Positions 24,420 to 33,087 are shown, counted from the first letter of the stretch. The stretch is 64,000 nt of DNA from Cohnella nanjingensis (GCF_014212125.1 NZ_JACJVP010000024.1:293957-357956), one strand, 5' to 3'. Notes: generated by a model from the sequence alone, not told the origin. Program-made: numbers and translations.

Positions 24420-25160
24420 GTGATCGGTCGCAGCGGCAATCCGACATTGAACGACAATACTTTTGAACGAACGAGGCAATACGGCGGCACGAGCAGAATG
24501 ACGATCGAGGGCACGGTCAACAAAGCGTTCATTACGCTCGTGATTCTGCTTGGTGCGGCATTCGTCACATGGTCGATGTACTTCGACGGACAGAACGTGA
24601 TGGGATACGCGGTCGGGGGGGCGCTCATCGGGTTCGTCCTGGCGCTGATCATCAGCTTCAAGGCGACTACCGCGCCTTATCTGGTGCCGATCTACGCTTT
24701 GATGGAAGGCGTATTCCTAGGCGCGCTCTCCGCGCAGTACGAAGCGAGGTTTGACGGCATCACCTTGCAGGCCGCCCTGCTGACGATGTGCGTCTTCATC
24801 GCCCTGCTCCTGGCTTACAAGACGAGGATCATCCAGGCGACGGAGAACTTCAAGCTGGGCGTGTTCGCCGCTACGGCGGGGGTCGCGCTGCTCTATCTGG
24901 TCAGCTTCGTGCTCGGCCTGTGCGGCATCACCGTACCCTATCTGCATGAGAGCAACTGGATCGGCATCGGCATCTCGGTTGTCATCGTGATCATCGCGGC
25001 GCTGAATCTCGTGTTGGACTTCGACTTCATCGAGAACGGCGCGGCGCAGGGCGCTCCGAAGTACATGGAGTGGTACGGCGCCTTCGGATTGATGGTCACC
25101 TTGGTGTGGCTGTATCTGGAGATCGTCCGCTTGCTCGCCAAGATCATGAGCCGGGATTAA
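24420..25160 (+). CDS. Bax inhibitor-1/YccA family membrane protein
   Basis: 246 residues from the GTG at 24420 (GAGGTGG 7 bp upstream). Seven hydrophobic segments follow a short hydrophilic start (GNPTLNDNTFERTRQYGG, typical of the YetJ/YccA-like group with this N-terminus). The conserved acidic pair of TM7 region (LDFDFIENGA) is present. The family is implicated in pH-sensitive calcium leak. It ends with a strong terminator. Confidence 0.85.
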   Translation: MIGRSGNPTLNDNTFERTRQYGGTSRMTIEGTVNKAFITLVILLGAAFVTWSMYFDGQNVMGYAVGGALIGFVLALIISFKATTAPYLVPIYALMEGVFLGALSAQYEARFDGITLQAALLTMCVFIALLLAYKTRIIQATENFKLGVFAATAGVALLYLVSFVLGLCGITVPYLHESNWIGIGISVVIVIIAALNLVLDFDFIENGAAQGAPKYMEWYGAFGLMVTLVWLYLEIVRLLAKIMSRD

Positions 25161-25177
25161 TCGCACTTTCAGAAGAG

Positions 25178-25206
25178 GCTCCGTCCCGCAGGGGACGGAG
25201 CTTTTC
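25178..25206 (+). terminator. Rho-independent terminator after the Bax1-I gene
   Basis: 10-bp stem GCTCCGTCCC / GGGACGGAGC with a GCAG loop, then TTTT. Confidence 0.85.
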
Positions 25207-25288
25207 CATCCGGCAGCTATCCCTGGATCTCATCGAGACGGAAGAGGACCCGAAGTACCGCAAGAAATACGCCGCCGTCTGGCGGTAA
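25205..25288 (+). pseudogene. Possible C-terminal gene remnant
   Basis: A start-less open frame directly after the terminator reads LSLDLIETEEDPKYRKKY and ends AAVWR-stop. Its composition is protein-like and it ends just before a second terminator, but no start codon or ribosome binding site exists. It is probably the last 20-odd codons of a deleted gene; the family was not recognised. Confidence 0.3.
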
Positions 25289-25298
25289 TAACGCATGC

Positions 25299-25329
25299 CG
25301 AAAGGGCACCCTGCGCGGGTGCCCTTTCG
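25299..25329. terminator. Terminator hairpin between the remnant and the epoxide hydrolase gene
   Basis: CGAAAGGGCACC / GGTGCCCTTTCG stem of 12 bp. It has only short T tracts, and can serve the convergent minus-strand gene. Confidence 0.65.
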
Positions 25330-25346
25330 ATCTGCCTCTCGCTGGA

Positions 25347-26513
25347 TTAGCGGAAGCGGCGGAAGAAGGCTTGGATGTCGGGCGCCAGCACGTCCGGCGC
25401 GTCCAGGGCGGCGAAGTGGGTGCCCCGTTCGAACTCCGACCAGTGGACGACGTTGGTGTTGTCCCGATAGGCGAACCGCTTCATGGACTTGAAGTCGTGG
25501 CCCATGACGGCGACGCCGGTCGGCGCGGCGTTCGGCCCTTGCGCGGCGGGATTCTGGTTGTGCGCGTTCTCGTAATAGATGCGCGTGGACGACTCGACGG
25601 TGTTGGTCAGCCAGTAGAGCATGACGTTCGTCAGGAACGCGTCGCGGCCGATGAAGTCGACATGGTCGCCGAAGCCGTTGAACAGCTCCGCGATCCAGGC
25701 CATCTGGCCGACCGGCGAGTCGGCGAGGCCGTAGGAGAGCGTCTGCGGCCGGGTCGATTGAATCGCGTTGAAGCCGGCCCGCTCATGGAAGTTCGCGAGG
25801 AACGCGAGACGCTGCTGATCGTCCTCGGACAAGTCCGCCATCTCCGCCGGATCGCCGGACGGGAAAGAGAACAGCTGCAACACGTGGATGCCGAGGAGGC
25901 CTTCGGGCTGCTGGATGCCCAGCTCCCGGGAGACGAGCGCGCCGAGGTCGCTGCCGTGCGAGCCGTATTGCGCGTAGCCGAGCCGCTTCATCAGGACGTC
26001 CCAGGCCCGGGCGATGCGGGCGATGTCCCAGCCGGCCGCCAGATCCGGTCCCGCGAATCCGAAGCCGGGCACGGAAGGGATCACGAGGTGGAAGGCGTCC
26101 GCCGGATCGCCGCCGTGGGCGCGAGGGTCGGTCAGCGGCCCGATCAGCTCCAGGAACTCCACGATCGAGCTCGGCCAGCCGTGCGTGAGGATCAGCGGGA
26201 CCGCGTTCGGCTCGGGCGAGCGGACGTGCATGAAGTGGATGTTGGCGCCGTCGATCGTCGTCGTGAACTGCGGGTATCCGTTCAGGCGCGCTTCCTGCTC
26301 GCGCCAGTCGTAGCCGTTCTGCCAGTAGGCCGCGAGGTCCTTCACGTAGTCAAGCGGGACGCCGTACTTCCAGCCGGCCTCCGGCAACGCGTTCAACCAG
26401 CGGGTGCGGGACAGGCGGTTTTGCAGATCGTCCAGGTCGGCTTGCGGGATGGCGATGCGGAACGGGCGGATCTCGGTGTCGGCTGCGCTTGCGATCGGGT
26501 TAACGTTGGTCAT
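25347..26513 (-). CDS. Epoxide hydrolase (EHN-type alpha/beta hydrolase)
   Basis: 388 residues from the ATG at 26513 with GGAGG 9 bp upstream. The EHN N-terminal domain (IRPFRIAIPQADLDDLQNRL) precedes the alpha/beta-hydrolase core: oxyanion HGWP, the nucleophile elbow GSHGSDLGA (Asp), and a C-terminal GTHFAALDAPD with the catalytic His. It hydrolyses epoxides to diols by an Asp-ester mechanism; the substrate is unknown. A 9-bp palindrome lies 64 bp upstream of its start. Confidence 0.92.
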   Translation of the reverse strand: MTNVNPIASAADTEIRPFRIAIPQADLDDLQNRLSRTRWLNALPEAGWKYGVPLDYVKDLAAYWQNGYDWREQEARLNGYPQFTTTIDGANIHFMHVRSPEPNAVPLILTHGWPSSIVEFLELIGPLTDPRAHGGDPADAFHLVIPSVPGFGFAGPDLAAGWDIARIARAWDVLMKRLGYAQYGSHGSDLGALVSRELGIQQPEGLLGIHVLQLFSFPSGDPAEMADLSEDDQQRLAFLANFHERAGFNAIQSTRPQTLSYGLADSPVGQMAWIAELFNGFGDHVDFIGRDAFLTNVMLYWLTNTVESSTRIYYENAHNQNPAAQGPNAAPTGVAVMGHDFKSMKRFAYRDNTNVVHWSEFERGTHFAALDAPDVLAPDIQAFFRRFR

Positions 26514-26576
26514 GGGGGAAGGCCTCCTCAAAGGGTTTGTCGTTCTCTTCTCTACGCTTCTTATCTTAGACCACCG

Positions 26577-26600
26577 ACCCTGACACCCTTATGTCAGGGT
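26577..26600. promoter_or_regulatory. Palindromic operator candidate upstream of the epoxide hydrolase
   Basis: ACCCTGACA-N6-TGTCAGGGT is a perfect 9-bp inverted repeat upstream of the minus-strand gene. It has no T run and is in the position of an operator or activator site. The cognate regulator is not known; no regulator gene is adjacent. Confidence 0.55.
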
Positions 26601-26805
26601 CGCCGGAGGCGTGGAACTTTTCTCGATTTTCTTTCGGCGGACCTTTGCGATACCGTTTACACCCCGCGGGAACTGCGATACGCTAGGGGAAATGAGAGAA
26701 GACGAACGGATTTGCGCGGTGCCGGATGTCCTTTTTGAGTTGCGATAATCGGTTAACAGATCGGCATGCCTTGCACAATCAAGCGAGAGTAGGAGAGTCC
26801 GACCG

Positions 26806-27759
26806 ATGAACTGGATCGAAGCGTACGGCAGCGAGATCGAAGCCGTCTTCGCGCATGCGGCAGCCGATGCGGCCCGGTTCCCGGCCCCGTTCGACCGGAT
26901 GGGACAGGCACTGCTGGCCGGGTGCAATCCGCTGAACGGCCGAGAGGGCACTAATATGATCTGCTTCCTGCTGCCCTGCTGGCTGAAGGAGGAGACGGGG
27001 AGCCCGGAGGCGTTGTGCCGGGATCTGGCCGCGGGCAACGTGTTTGCGATGCTGCATTATTTTCTGCTGGACGACGTCATGGACGGCGATGCGGGTCCGC
27101 TGGCCCTGGAAGCGAGGGACGCGCTGGCGCTGGGGCAGCTCTGCCACGGCGTATTCCGAGACTATTACGGCCGATACTTTGACAGGGAGTCCCCGCTCTG
27201 GCCGTATGATCGCCGCTATCTCGAGGAGTGGGCGGCCGCCGTATCCGAAGAGCGGCGGCGGCCGGCCGATCCGCGCGATCCGGTACGGCTCGCCCGCAAG
27301 TCGGCGCCGATCAAGCTCTGCGCGGCAGGCATGCTGATCCTCGCCGGGCGGCTTGACCGCCTCCCCGTCATCGCGGAGGCGATCGAGCTCGTGCTGGCGA
27401 CGCTGCAGTTGTCCGACGACTGGGCGGATTGGCGGGACGACCTGGCCGGAGCGCAGGCGAATGCCTTCCTCGCGCTGGCGCGGGAGGGGACGGGGCTGGC
27501 GCCGCATGAGCCGCTGGACGAGCGGCGGGTGAGGCAGGCGATCTATCGCGAGCGGGCGTTGGATCGGCTTGCCGATATCGTTCGGACGTATGGCGAGCGT
27601 CTGCGCTGCCTGCCCGGCGCGCCCGTTCCGCTGCTTGAATTTCACGAGGCGATGCATCAAGGATTGCTTCGGGACGCGGCTGCTGCAGAGGAGATGGTTA
27701 TGAGTCTGGCGACGGAGGGTGGATTTGCCTATTATTTGTCGAATCAAGTGAAAAAATAG
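26806..27759 (+). CDS. Class I isoprenoid-synthase-fold enzyme next to a RiPP precursor
   Basis: 317 residues, mostly helical. Two Asp-rich motifs are visible: DDVMD at 89-93 in AMLHYFLLDDVMD, and DDWADWRDD at 204-212 in LQLSDDWADWRDD. These occupy the positions of the first and second DDxxD (Mg2+-diphosphate binding) motifs of trans-prenyltransferases and related class I terpene enzymes. Overall similarity to true polyprenyl synthases is low. AGGAGAG precedes the ATG. The NHLP precursor gene begins 68 bp downstream on the same strand. Whether it makes a prenyl diphosphate, cyclises one, or modifies the peptide cannot be read from the sequence. Confidence 0.7.
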   Translation: MNWIEAYGSEIEAVFAHAAADAARFPAPFDRMGQALLAGCNPLNGREGTNMICFLLPCWLKEETGSPEALCRDLAAGNVFAMLHYFLLDDVMDGDAGPLALEARDALALGQLCHGVFRDYYGRYFDRESPLWPYDRRYLEEWAAAVSEERRRPADPRDPVRLARKSAPIKLCAAGMLILAGRLDRLPVIAEAIELVLATLQLSDDWADWRDDLAGAQANAFLALAREGTGLAPHEPLDERRVRQAIYRERALDRLADIVRTYGERLRCLPGAPVPLLEFHEAMHQGLLRDAAAAEEMVMSLATEGGFAYYLSNQVKK

Positions 27760-27827
27760 GAGATTTTACCTGATAGGCGTGATATGATTGGGAGGAAAGT
27801 CATCCACTTTTTGGAGGTCATGTCCGC

Positions 27828-28064
27828 ATGTCGTTGGAATCTCTGAAGGTACAGATTATTAAGAAGGCCTGGGAAGATCCCGCATTCAAGGCAGCGCTCT
27901 TGAGCGAACCGAAGAAGGCCATCCAAGAAGCATTCGACATCGAGATTCCCGCGGAAGTTGAACTGAAAGTGGTAGAAGAAAAACCGTCGCTCTACTATCT
28001 GGTCCTGCCTCAGAATCCGGAAGACGCCGCCGGCGGCAACTCAGGCGTGCAGTTCGTCTGGTAA
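27828..28064 (+). CDS. NHLP-leader-type RiPP precursor peptide
   Basis: 78 residues. The leader resembles the nitrile-hydratase-alpha-like (NHLP) leader family: AWEDPAFKAALLSEPKKAIQ, an IPAEVELKVVEEKPS segment, then YYLVLPQNP. A double glycine (Gly69-Gly70) follows, with the putative 8-residue core NSGVQFVW. NHLP leaders are normally cut at the Gly-Gly by a peptidase-containing ABC transporter; none is present in this window. GGAGGT lies 9 bp before the ATG. The 3' end overlaps the convergent histidine kinase gene by 24 bp. The sole nearby candidate modifying enzyme is the isoprenoid-synthase-like protein upstream. Confidence 0.85.
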   Translation: MSLESLKVQIIKKAWEDPAFKAALLSEPKKAIQEAFDIEIPAEVELKVVEEKPSLYYLVLPQNPEDAAGGNSGVQFVW

Positions 28065-29963
28065 TTGCTCCGCCTGTTCCGGATCGGCCAACGGGAACCG
28101 AATCGTCACTTCGGTTCCTTTTCCTTTTTCGCTGCGGAATACGATCGTGCCCTGCATCACTTCGATGATCCGGATCGTGACCATCATGCCGAGACCCGTC
28201 CCTTTGGACTTCGTCGAGAAATAAGGAACCCCCAGCTTGGCCAGCTGCTCCTCATCCATTCCCTCGCCATTGTCTTTGATCCAGACAAAGACCTCCCCCG
28301 CTTGCGCGATCGCTTTGATCTCGATCCATCCGTCCTTGCCCAAGGCTTCGATGCTGTTCTTGATCATATTGATAAACGCTTGCTTGAACTTGGAGGAATT
28401 GCCGATCACGAACAGATCGTTCTCCGCATGGAATCGGATCACGCCGCCGTGCATCGCCGCGAGGGGCGTCATCATCGCTTCGATCTTCTTCAGCTCCTCG
28501 GACAGGTTCAATACGCCGACGGTATCCATCTCCGGCCTGGCGAACGTGAGATAGTCGGTGATGATATCGGACGCGCGATCCAGCTCGTTGGTGGCCAAGT
28601 CGAAGTAAGATTTGCTCTTCGGATCGGTCCGGGTCGCGAGCAGCTGCAGGAATCCCCGCGTGACTTGCAGGGGGTTGCGGACTTCATGGGCGATCGAGGC
28701 GGCCATATCGCTGATGATCTTCAGCTTCTCCGTCCGCTGAAGATTATGATTGTAGAGCTCGAGCTCTTTGGAATAGCGGACGAGCATCGCGTAGTCGGTC
28801 GAGATGCGTCTGGCGAGAATGACGACGAGCGAGAAGATCAGCATAATAACGCCGAACTTCCACAGGAACAGGATGTAGGTCTTGCTGCTCAAGTAGTAGA
28901 AGGTCAGATCGAGCACCCCGGACAAGGCGAACAAGAGGAGCCCGGCCGACAGGATGACGGCGTCCCGGTTCCCCTTGATGGCATGGCGGGCGGACAGCCC
29001 GATCAGGAGCAGCAGCTGAACCAGGATGAGCACGCCCATGATGCCGTTCAGGAAGAAATAGTAGATCGCGTAGTGCTGCTCGCCCGCGAATTCATAGACG
29101 AAGCGCGCCGCCAGACAGAACGCGGCGTAGCCGGCCTGGATGCGGGTGAACTTCGTGAAGAAGGCGTACTGCCGCTCGAAGACCTGATCGATATAGTGAT
29201 TCAGCGCGGGAGCCAGTACGATCAAGGCCACGTCGAACAGCAGCAGCAGGAGCTTGCCGTACGTTGGCAGATAGATATAAGGCAGCGGGGAATAGACGAT
29301 GATGAGCGTGCCCAGCATCAAGGCCACCAAGCAGAGCGACACCCATGAACTGCGCTGCCTGCGGTGCAGATAGCCCGAGCACAGCAGCATGATTAACGCC
29401 AGGAAAGCGATGGCGGTCCCGAGCATCAGATCGGGCAAGTCCTTGGTCACGTAGCGATGGGACAAGCGCTCGAAGTCGTCGATCCGAAAGCCGCTGAGAA
29501 CGCCTGCGCGCTCGCTCGTGGTGAGAATGCGAATATCGTACGCCATCGGCGTCGAAGCGCTCTCGATCGGCACCAGAAGTTTGTTCAGGTCGAACTCGAA
29601 GTCGCGCTTCGACGCGAAGATCTGCCGGCGATCTTGGAATACGGACAAGTCCAGTCCGTACATGCGCTCGACAAGCAAGCCCGGCCGCAGCCATTCGGCG
29701 GTCGGAGGCAGCGTGATGCGGATCCAGACGCCCTGCATGCCCACCGGCAAGCTGGACAGCGGGCGGTCGATGCCCGCGTCCAACCAAGTTCCGTTCGGAG
29801 GGGGACCGTTGTCCAACGCGGCATGGGCCGGAATCCATTGCGCTTGCCATTCTCGGATGTCGATCGCGTTCCGCGCTGCCGAAGCCGGTTGGGGAAGGCA
29901 GAGGAACCATAATATCGTAAGGGCAATTGCCCGCAAAAGCGCTCGTCCAAGCAGCGATTTCAT
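28041..29963 (-). CDS. 7TMR-DISM-type sensor histidine kinase
   Basis: 640 residues. Signal peptide (1-29, ending PASAA), an extracellular DISMED2-like beta-sandwich (LSSLPVGMQGVWIRITLPP), seven hydrophobic segments (about 180-385), then HisKA with the phospho-acceptor His near residue 425 (SIAHEVRNPLQVTRG), N box (FINMIKNSIEAL), G boxes (DNGEGMDEEQL; KGTGLGMMVT). It belongs to the NtrB/KinB-like kinase group. No response regulator gene is adjacent, so it is an orphan within this window. It is convergent with the RiPP precursor gene. Confidence 0.88.
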   Translation of the reverse strand: MKSLLGRALLRAIALTILWFLCLPQPASAARNAIDIREWQAQWIPAHAALDNGPPPNGTWLDAGIDRPLSSLPVGMQGVWIRITLPPTAEWLRPGLLVERMYGLDLSVFQDRRQIFASKRDFEFDLNKLLVPIESASTPMAYDIRILTTSERAGVLSGFRIDDFERLSHRYVTKDLPDLMLGTAIAFLALIMLLCSGYLHRRQRSSWVSLCLVALMLGTLIIVYSPLPYIYLPTYGKLLLLLFDVALIVLAPALNHYIDQVFERQYAFFTKFTRIQAGYAAFCLAARFVYEFAGEQHYAIYYFFLNGIMGVLILVQLLLLIGLSARHAIKGNRDAVILSAGLLLFALSGVLDLTFYYLSSKTYILFLWKFGVIMLIFSLVVILARRISTDYAMLVRYSKELELYNHNLQRTEKLKIISDMAASIAHEVRNPLQVTRGFLQLLATRTDPKSKSYFDLATNELDRASDIITDYLTFARPEMDTVGVLNLSEELKKIEAMMTPLAAMHGGVIRFHAENDLFVIGNSSKFKQAFINMIKNSIEALGKDGWIEIKAIAQAGEVFVWIKDNGEGMDEEQLAKLGVPYFSTKSKGTGLGMMVTIRIIEVMQGTIVFRSEKGKGTEVTIRFPLADPEQAEQLPDELHA

Positions 29964-30141
29964 TGTGCACCTCGTACTATACGGCTATCCAGGTACAAAA
30001 GGCTTGTTATCACCTAGTTAAAGGTTATGTTTCGACAATTTCTTACAATCTCCTCTAATCGGGTGCAAGTTCTTTTTGATATCGGACCCTGCACTAGGAT
30101 ATCGCCCCCCGGGAGCGAGAAGGCAAATTCGAAAAAATTTG

Positions 30142-30170
30142 TTTACACATATAATATGTACACGTATAAT
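30142..30170 (+). promoter_or_regulatory. Promoter of the SRPBCC-EVE-MarR operon with embedded palindrome
   Basis: TTTACA (30142-30147), 17 bp, TATAAT (30165-30170). The spacer contains a perfect 13-bp palindrome ACATAT-A-ATATGT (30147-30159), the expected position for a MarR repressor. The MarR encoded as third gene is the likely ligand, giving autoregulation. Confidence 0.65.
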
Positions 30171-30201
30171 AAAGACAAATACGAAATGAGGTGGATCCAG
30201 G

Positions 30202-30642
30202 ATGTGGACTTTCGAACACACCGTAACAACCAAGGCCAAAGTAGAGACGATCTGGGCGCTCTATAGCGATATCTCGACATGGGTCGCGTGGGATGCGGGC
30301 ATCGTTCATGCCTCGCTGGAGGGGCCCTTCGCCGCGGGCACCCGGGGACTGCTGCAGCCGGAGGGGCAGGAGAAGCTGCCCTTCGTCCTCACGGAAGTAG
30401 AGCCGCAGCGCGGATTCTCGGACTTGACCGAGATGCCGGATGCAGGCATCTCCATTCGATTCGATCACCGTCTGGCGTCGATTGCCGAGGGGACGCGCGT
30501 GACGCACCGGGTGACGATCGCCGGTCCGAATGCGGATCATCTGGGCGCGGAGATCGGAGCCGGCATGAAGAACGGTATCCCGCTCTCGGTCGCATCGCTA
30601 GCGGCCATGGCGCTGGAGAGGGAGCGGCAGCATGGGGACTGA
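30202..30642 (+). CDS. SRPBCC (START/polyketide cyclase-like) domain protein
   Basis: 146 residues. It starts [18 protein letters not shown], the usual first strand and helix of SRPBCC ligand-binding folds; a C-terminal helix [20 protein letters not shown] closes the pocket. GAGGTGG precedes the ATG. It probably binds a small hydrophobic ligand. First gene of a three-gene overlapping operon. Confidence 0.85.
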   Translation: MWTFEHTVTTKAKVETIWALYSDISTWVAWDAGIVHASLEGPFAAGTRGLLQPEGQEKLPFVLTEVEPQRGFSDLTEMPDAGISIRFDHRLASIAEGTRVTHRVTIAGPNADHLGAEIGAGMKNGIPLSVASLAAMALERERQHGD

Positions 30643-31108
30643 GGAGGGACGGGCGCATAGCCGCTATTGGATTGGCGTCGTCTCCGCTTCCCACGTCCAG
30701 CGCGGCGTGCAGGGCGGATTCGCTCAGCTCTGCCACGGCAAGGCGGCCCCTCTGCGCAAGATGCGGTCCGGCGACTGGCTCATCTACTACTCGCCGCGCA
30801 CGGATCTCTCGCACGGCGAGCCGCTCCAGGCGTTCACCGCAATCGGCCAGGTGGAGGACGATCGCGTCTACGAATACCGGTTGTCCGATTCGTTTGTACC
30901 ATTCCGACGCAATATACGCTACAATCGATGCAATGCCGTGAAGATCGGCAACCTGCTAGGACAACTTAGCTTCACGCGCGAGAATCGGCATTGGGGGTAT
31001 TTGTTCCGCTCGGGGCATTTCGAGATCGGACGCGAAGACTTCCTGACGATTGCGGGAGCCATGCTGGAGGATCATGATGAATTCGGAATTCAAGGAAGCG
31101 AACGATAG
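30632..31108 (+). CDS. EVE domain protein (UPF0310 type)
   Basis: 158 residues. [21 protein letters not shown] then a [14 protein letters not shown] motif and a C-terminal [17 protein letters not shown] identify the EVE (PUA-like) fold, thought to bind modified bases or nucleotides. The start overlaps the SRPBCC gene by 11 bp, and its end overlaps the MarR gene by 32 bp, so the three are translationally linked. Confidence 0.88.
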   Translation: MGTEEGRAHSRYWIGVVSASHVQRGVQGGFAQLCHGKAAPLRKMRSGDWLIYYSPRTDLSHGEPLQAFTAIGQVEDDRVYEYRLSDSFVPFRRNIRYNRCNAVKIGNLLGQLSFTRENRHWGYLFRSGHFEIGREDFLTIAGAMLEDHDEFGIQGSER

Positions 31109-31523
31109 CCCCGGCTTTCTGCTGTGGCAGGTTACGAACGTATGGCAGAAGGAGATTCGGCATGCGCTGGAGCCGCTCGATCTGACGCATCCCCAGTTCG
31201 TGCTCCTCTTCTCCTGCCAGTGGCTGAACGACAAAGCGGGCCATGCAGGCGTGACGCAGATTCAGCTGGCGCAGCATGCGCAGGTGGATGTGAACGTCAC
31301 CTCGCAAGTGCTGCGAACGCTGGAGAGGAAAGGATATGTCGTACGCGGCGCGCATCCTACCGACACGCGGGCGAAGGCCATCATGCCCACGCCGGCCGGC
31401 GATGCGCTAGCCTCACGTGCCGTTCAGGCCGTCGAAGCGGCCGATCGGGCATTTTTCGCCAGTCTCCCGGAGGAAGACCGGGGGCAATTGATTCGAACCA
31501 TGCTGCAGCTGATTAAGAGGTAG
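31077..31523 (+). CDS. MarR family transcriptional regulator
   Basis: 148 residues from the second of two adjacent ATGs (31077), 6 bp after GGAGG. Winged helix: [39 protein letters not shown] and the wing [19 protein letters not shown]. The last gene of the SRPBCC-EVE-MarR operon; it most likely represses the operon through the palindrome at 30147-30159. Confidence 0.88.
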   Translation: MNSEFKEANDSPGFLLWQVTNVWQKEIRHALEPLDLTHPQFVLLFSCQWLNDKAGHAGVTQIQLAQHAQVDVNVTSQVLRTLERKGYVVRGAHPTDTRAKAIMPTPAGDALASRAVQAVEAADRAFFASLPEEDRGQLIRTMLQLIKR

Positions 31524-31626
31524 CAGGGCGAGGCGTGTAACCTTCCGCTTGCCAGCCGCGTCTAGAGGGAGAGGGTAGACCTGTCCGTCATAGACAAACT
31601 TGAGGCGAGGAAAGGTGATTGGAACG

Positions 31627-33078
31627 TTGAACGGCAAGAGAAATCAGACGCTAGCAAAGTTCATGATCGTGTGGATGGCGTTGACGCTAGGGGTGGGACT
31701 GGCCGGCTTCCCACAGACGGCTCATATGGCTTCCTCGTCGGAGACGAACGTGGTATTCCAAGACGCGGCATTGGAGGCGGGGCTAAAAGAAATCCTGCAG
31801 AAGAGCGGCGAAACGTCCCTGACGGCGGCGGACTTGCAGTCCCTCGCCGTGGTGGATCTGCCGGGCCGCGGCATCCGCGATCTGGGCGGGCTGGAGTACG
31901 CGACCAACCTGACCCATCTGAACCTGTCGGACAACGAGATCTCGGACCTCGCTCCGCTGCTTCCGCTGACGGAGATTCGCGGATTGAACCTCACGAGGAA
32001 CCGGATCGCATCCCTTGACGCGCTATCCGCGATGAAGGATATGGGGCAGCTGGAGGTCGCGCAGAACGAGATCGCGTCGCTGGACGTCATCCGTGGCTTC
32101 TCGCGCCTGCATACGCTGGACGTCTCGTACAACAAGCTCGCGAATATCGACGCGCTCGCGGGGGCGTCCAACCTCACGACGCTGAGTATCAGCGGCAATC
32201 AGCTGACCCGGCTGGACCCGGTCGGCCGGCTGGCGAAGCTGGAGAGCCTCAGGGCCGCCGAGAACCGCATTGAGGACCTCGCGCCGCTGCGATCGCTCAA
32301 AGGTCTCATGCATCTCGCGATCGACGGCAATCGGGTGACGGATCTCGGTCCGCTTCGCGATCTGACCGGGATGCGGAGCTTGACGGCGGACCGCAACCGG
32401 ATCAAGGATCTGACGCCGCTCCGGAATCTGACCCAGCTGTACATGATCTATGTGAACAAGAACGAGGTCTACAGCCTGGAGCCGCTGAAGGGGCATGCCA
32501 AGCTGTCCTATCTGCATGTGTCGCAAAACCGGATCTGGAACCTGGAGCCGATCCAGGACATCCGGTTCGACTTCTCGTTCGACACGGGCGCGGCGAGGTA
32601 CGGCTTGGATGTGACATACAACTACTTGGACACCCGCGCGGGGACGAAGACGGCGAAGCTGATCCAGAAGCTGAATCCCGACTACCTGCCCGCCACGCAG
32701 AAGCTGACGCAGCGGCTCGTCTTGGGCAAGACCGTCGCCTACGTCGGCGACAAGACGTATACGCTGCCGACCGCGCCGTTCACGATGGGCGATCGTACCT
32801 TCATGCCGATCCGGTTCGTGTCCGAGCAGTTGGGCGCCACCGTCAACTGGAACGCCGCCAAGAAGCAGGTGACGATCATCAAGGGCGGCAAGACGATTCA
32901 GTGGACGGCCGGCGAGAAGAAAGCGCTGGTCAACGGCAAAGCGGTCGCCTACGATGTGCCGATGACCCTCAGGAACGGCAGTACGTTCCTACCGATCCGC
33001 TTCGTCTCCGAGCAGCTGCAATCGTCGGTAGAGTATGAACCGGCGCAGAAGATGGTCATTATTTTTGACGAGGCTTGA
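31627..33078 (+). CDS. Secreted leucine-rich-repeat protein with copper-amine-oxidase-N (stalk) domain
   Basis: About 483 residues from the TTG at 31627, 7 bp after AAAGGTGAT; an upstream TTG at 31600 lacks a site. Signal peptide (KFMIVWMALTLGVGLAGF), then about ten internalin-like 22-residue LRRs (TNLTHLNLSDNEISDLAPL type) from residue 70 to 310, and a C-terminal stalk domain with two halves (TFMPIRFVSEQLGATVNW; TFLPIRFVSEQLQSSVEY). It is probably a cell-surface interaction protein. A stalk domain at the C-terminus of LRRs is a Paenibacillaceae habit. Confidence 0.88.
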   Translation: MNGKRNQTLAKFMIVWMALTLGVGLAGFPQTAHMASSSETNVVFQDAALEAGLKEILQKSGETSLTAADLQSLAVVDLPGRGIRDLGGLEYATNLTHLNLSDNEISDLAPLLPLTEIRGLNLTRNRIASLDALSAMKDMGQLEVAQNEIASLDVIRGFSRLHTLDVSYNKLANIDALAGASNLTTLSISGNQLTRLDPVGRLAKLESLRAAENRIEDLAPLRSLKGLMHLAIDGNRVTDLGPLRDLTGMRSLTADRNRIKDLTPLRNLTQLYMIYVNKNEVYSLEPLKGHAKLSYLHVSQNRIWNLEPIQDIRFDFSFDTGAARYGLDVTYNYLDTRAGTKTAKLIQKLNPDYLPATQKLTQRLVLGKTVAYVGDKTYTLPTAPFTMGDRTFMPIRFVSEQLGATVNWNAAKKQVTIIKGGKTIQWTAGEKKALVNGKAVAYDVPMTLRNGSTFLPIRFVSEQLQSSVEYEPAQKMVIIFDEA

Positions 33079-33087
33079 AGTGGAAAG

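Noticed and set aside
28065..29348. 427-codon ORF antisense to the histidine kinase
   Set aside because: Asp/Gln/Arg-rich shadow of a real gene with all kinase motifs on the other strand.
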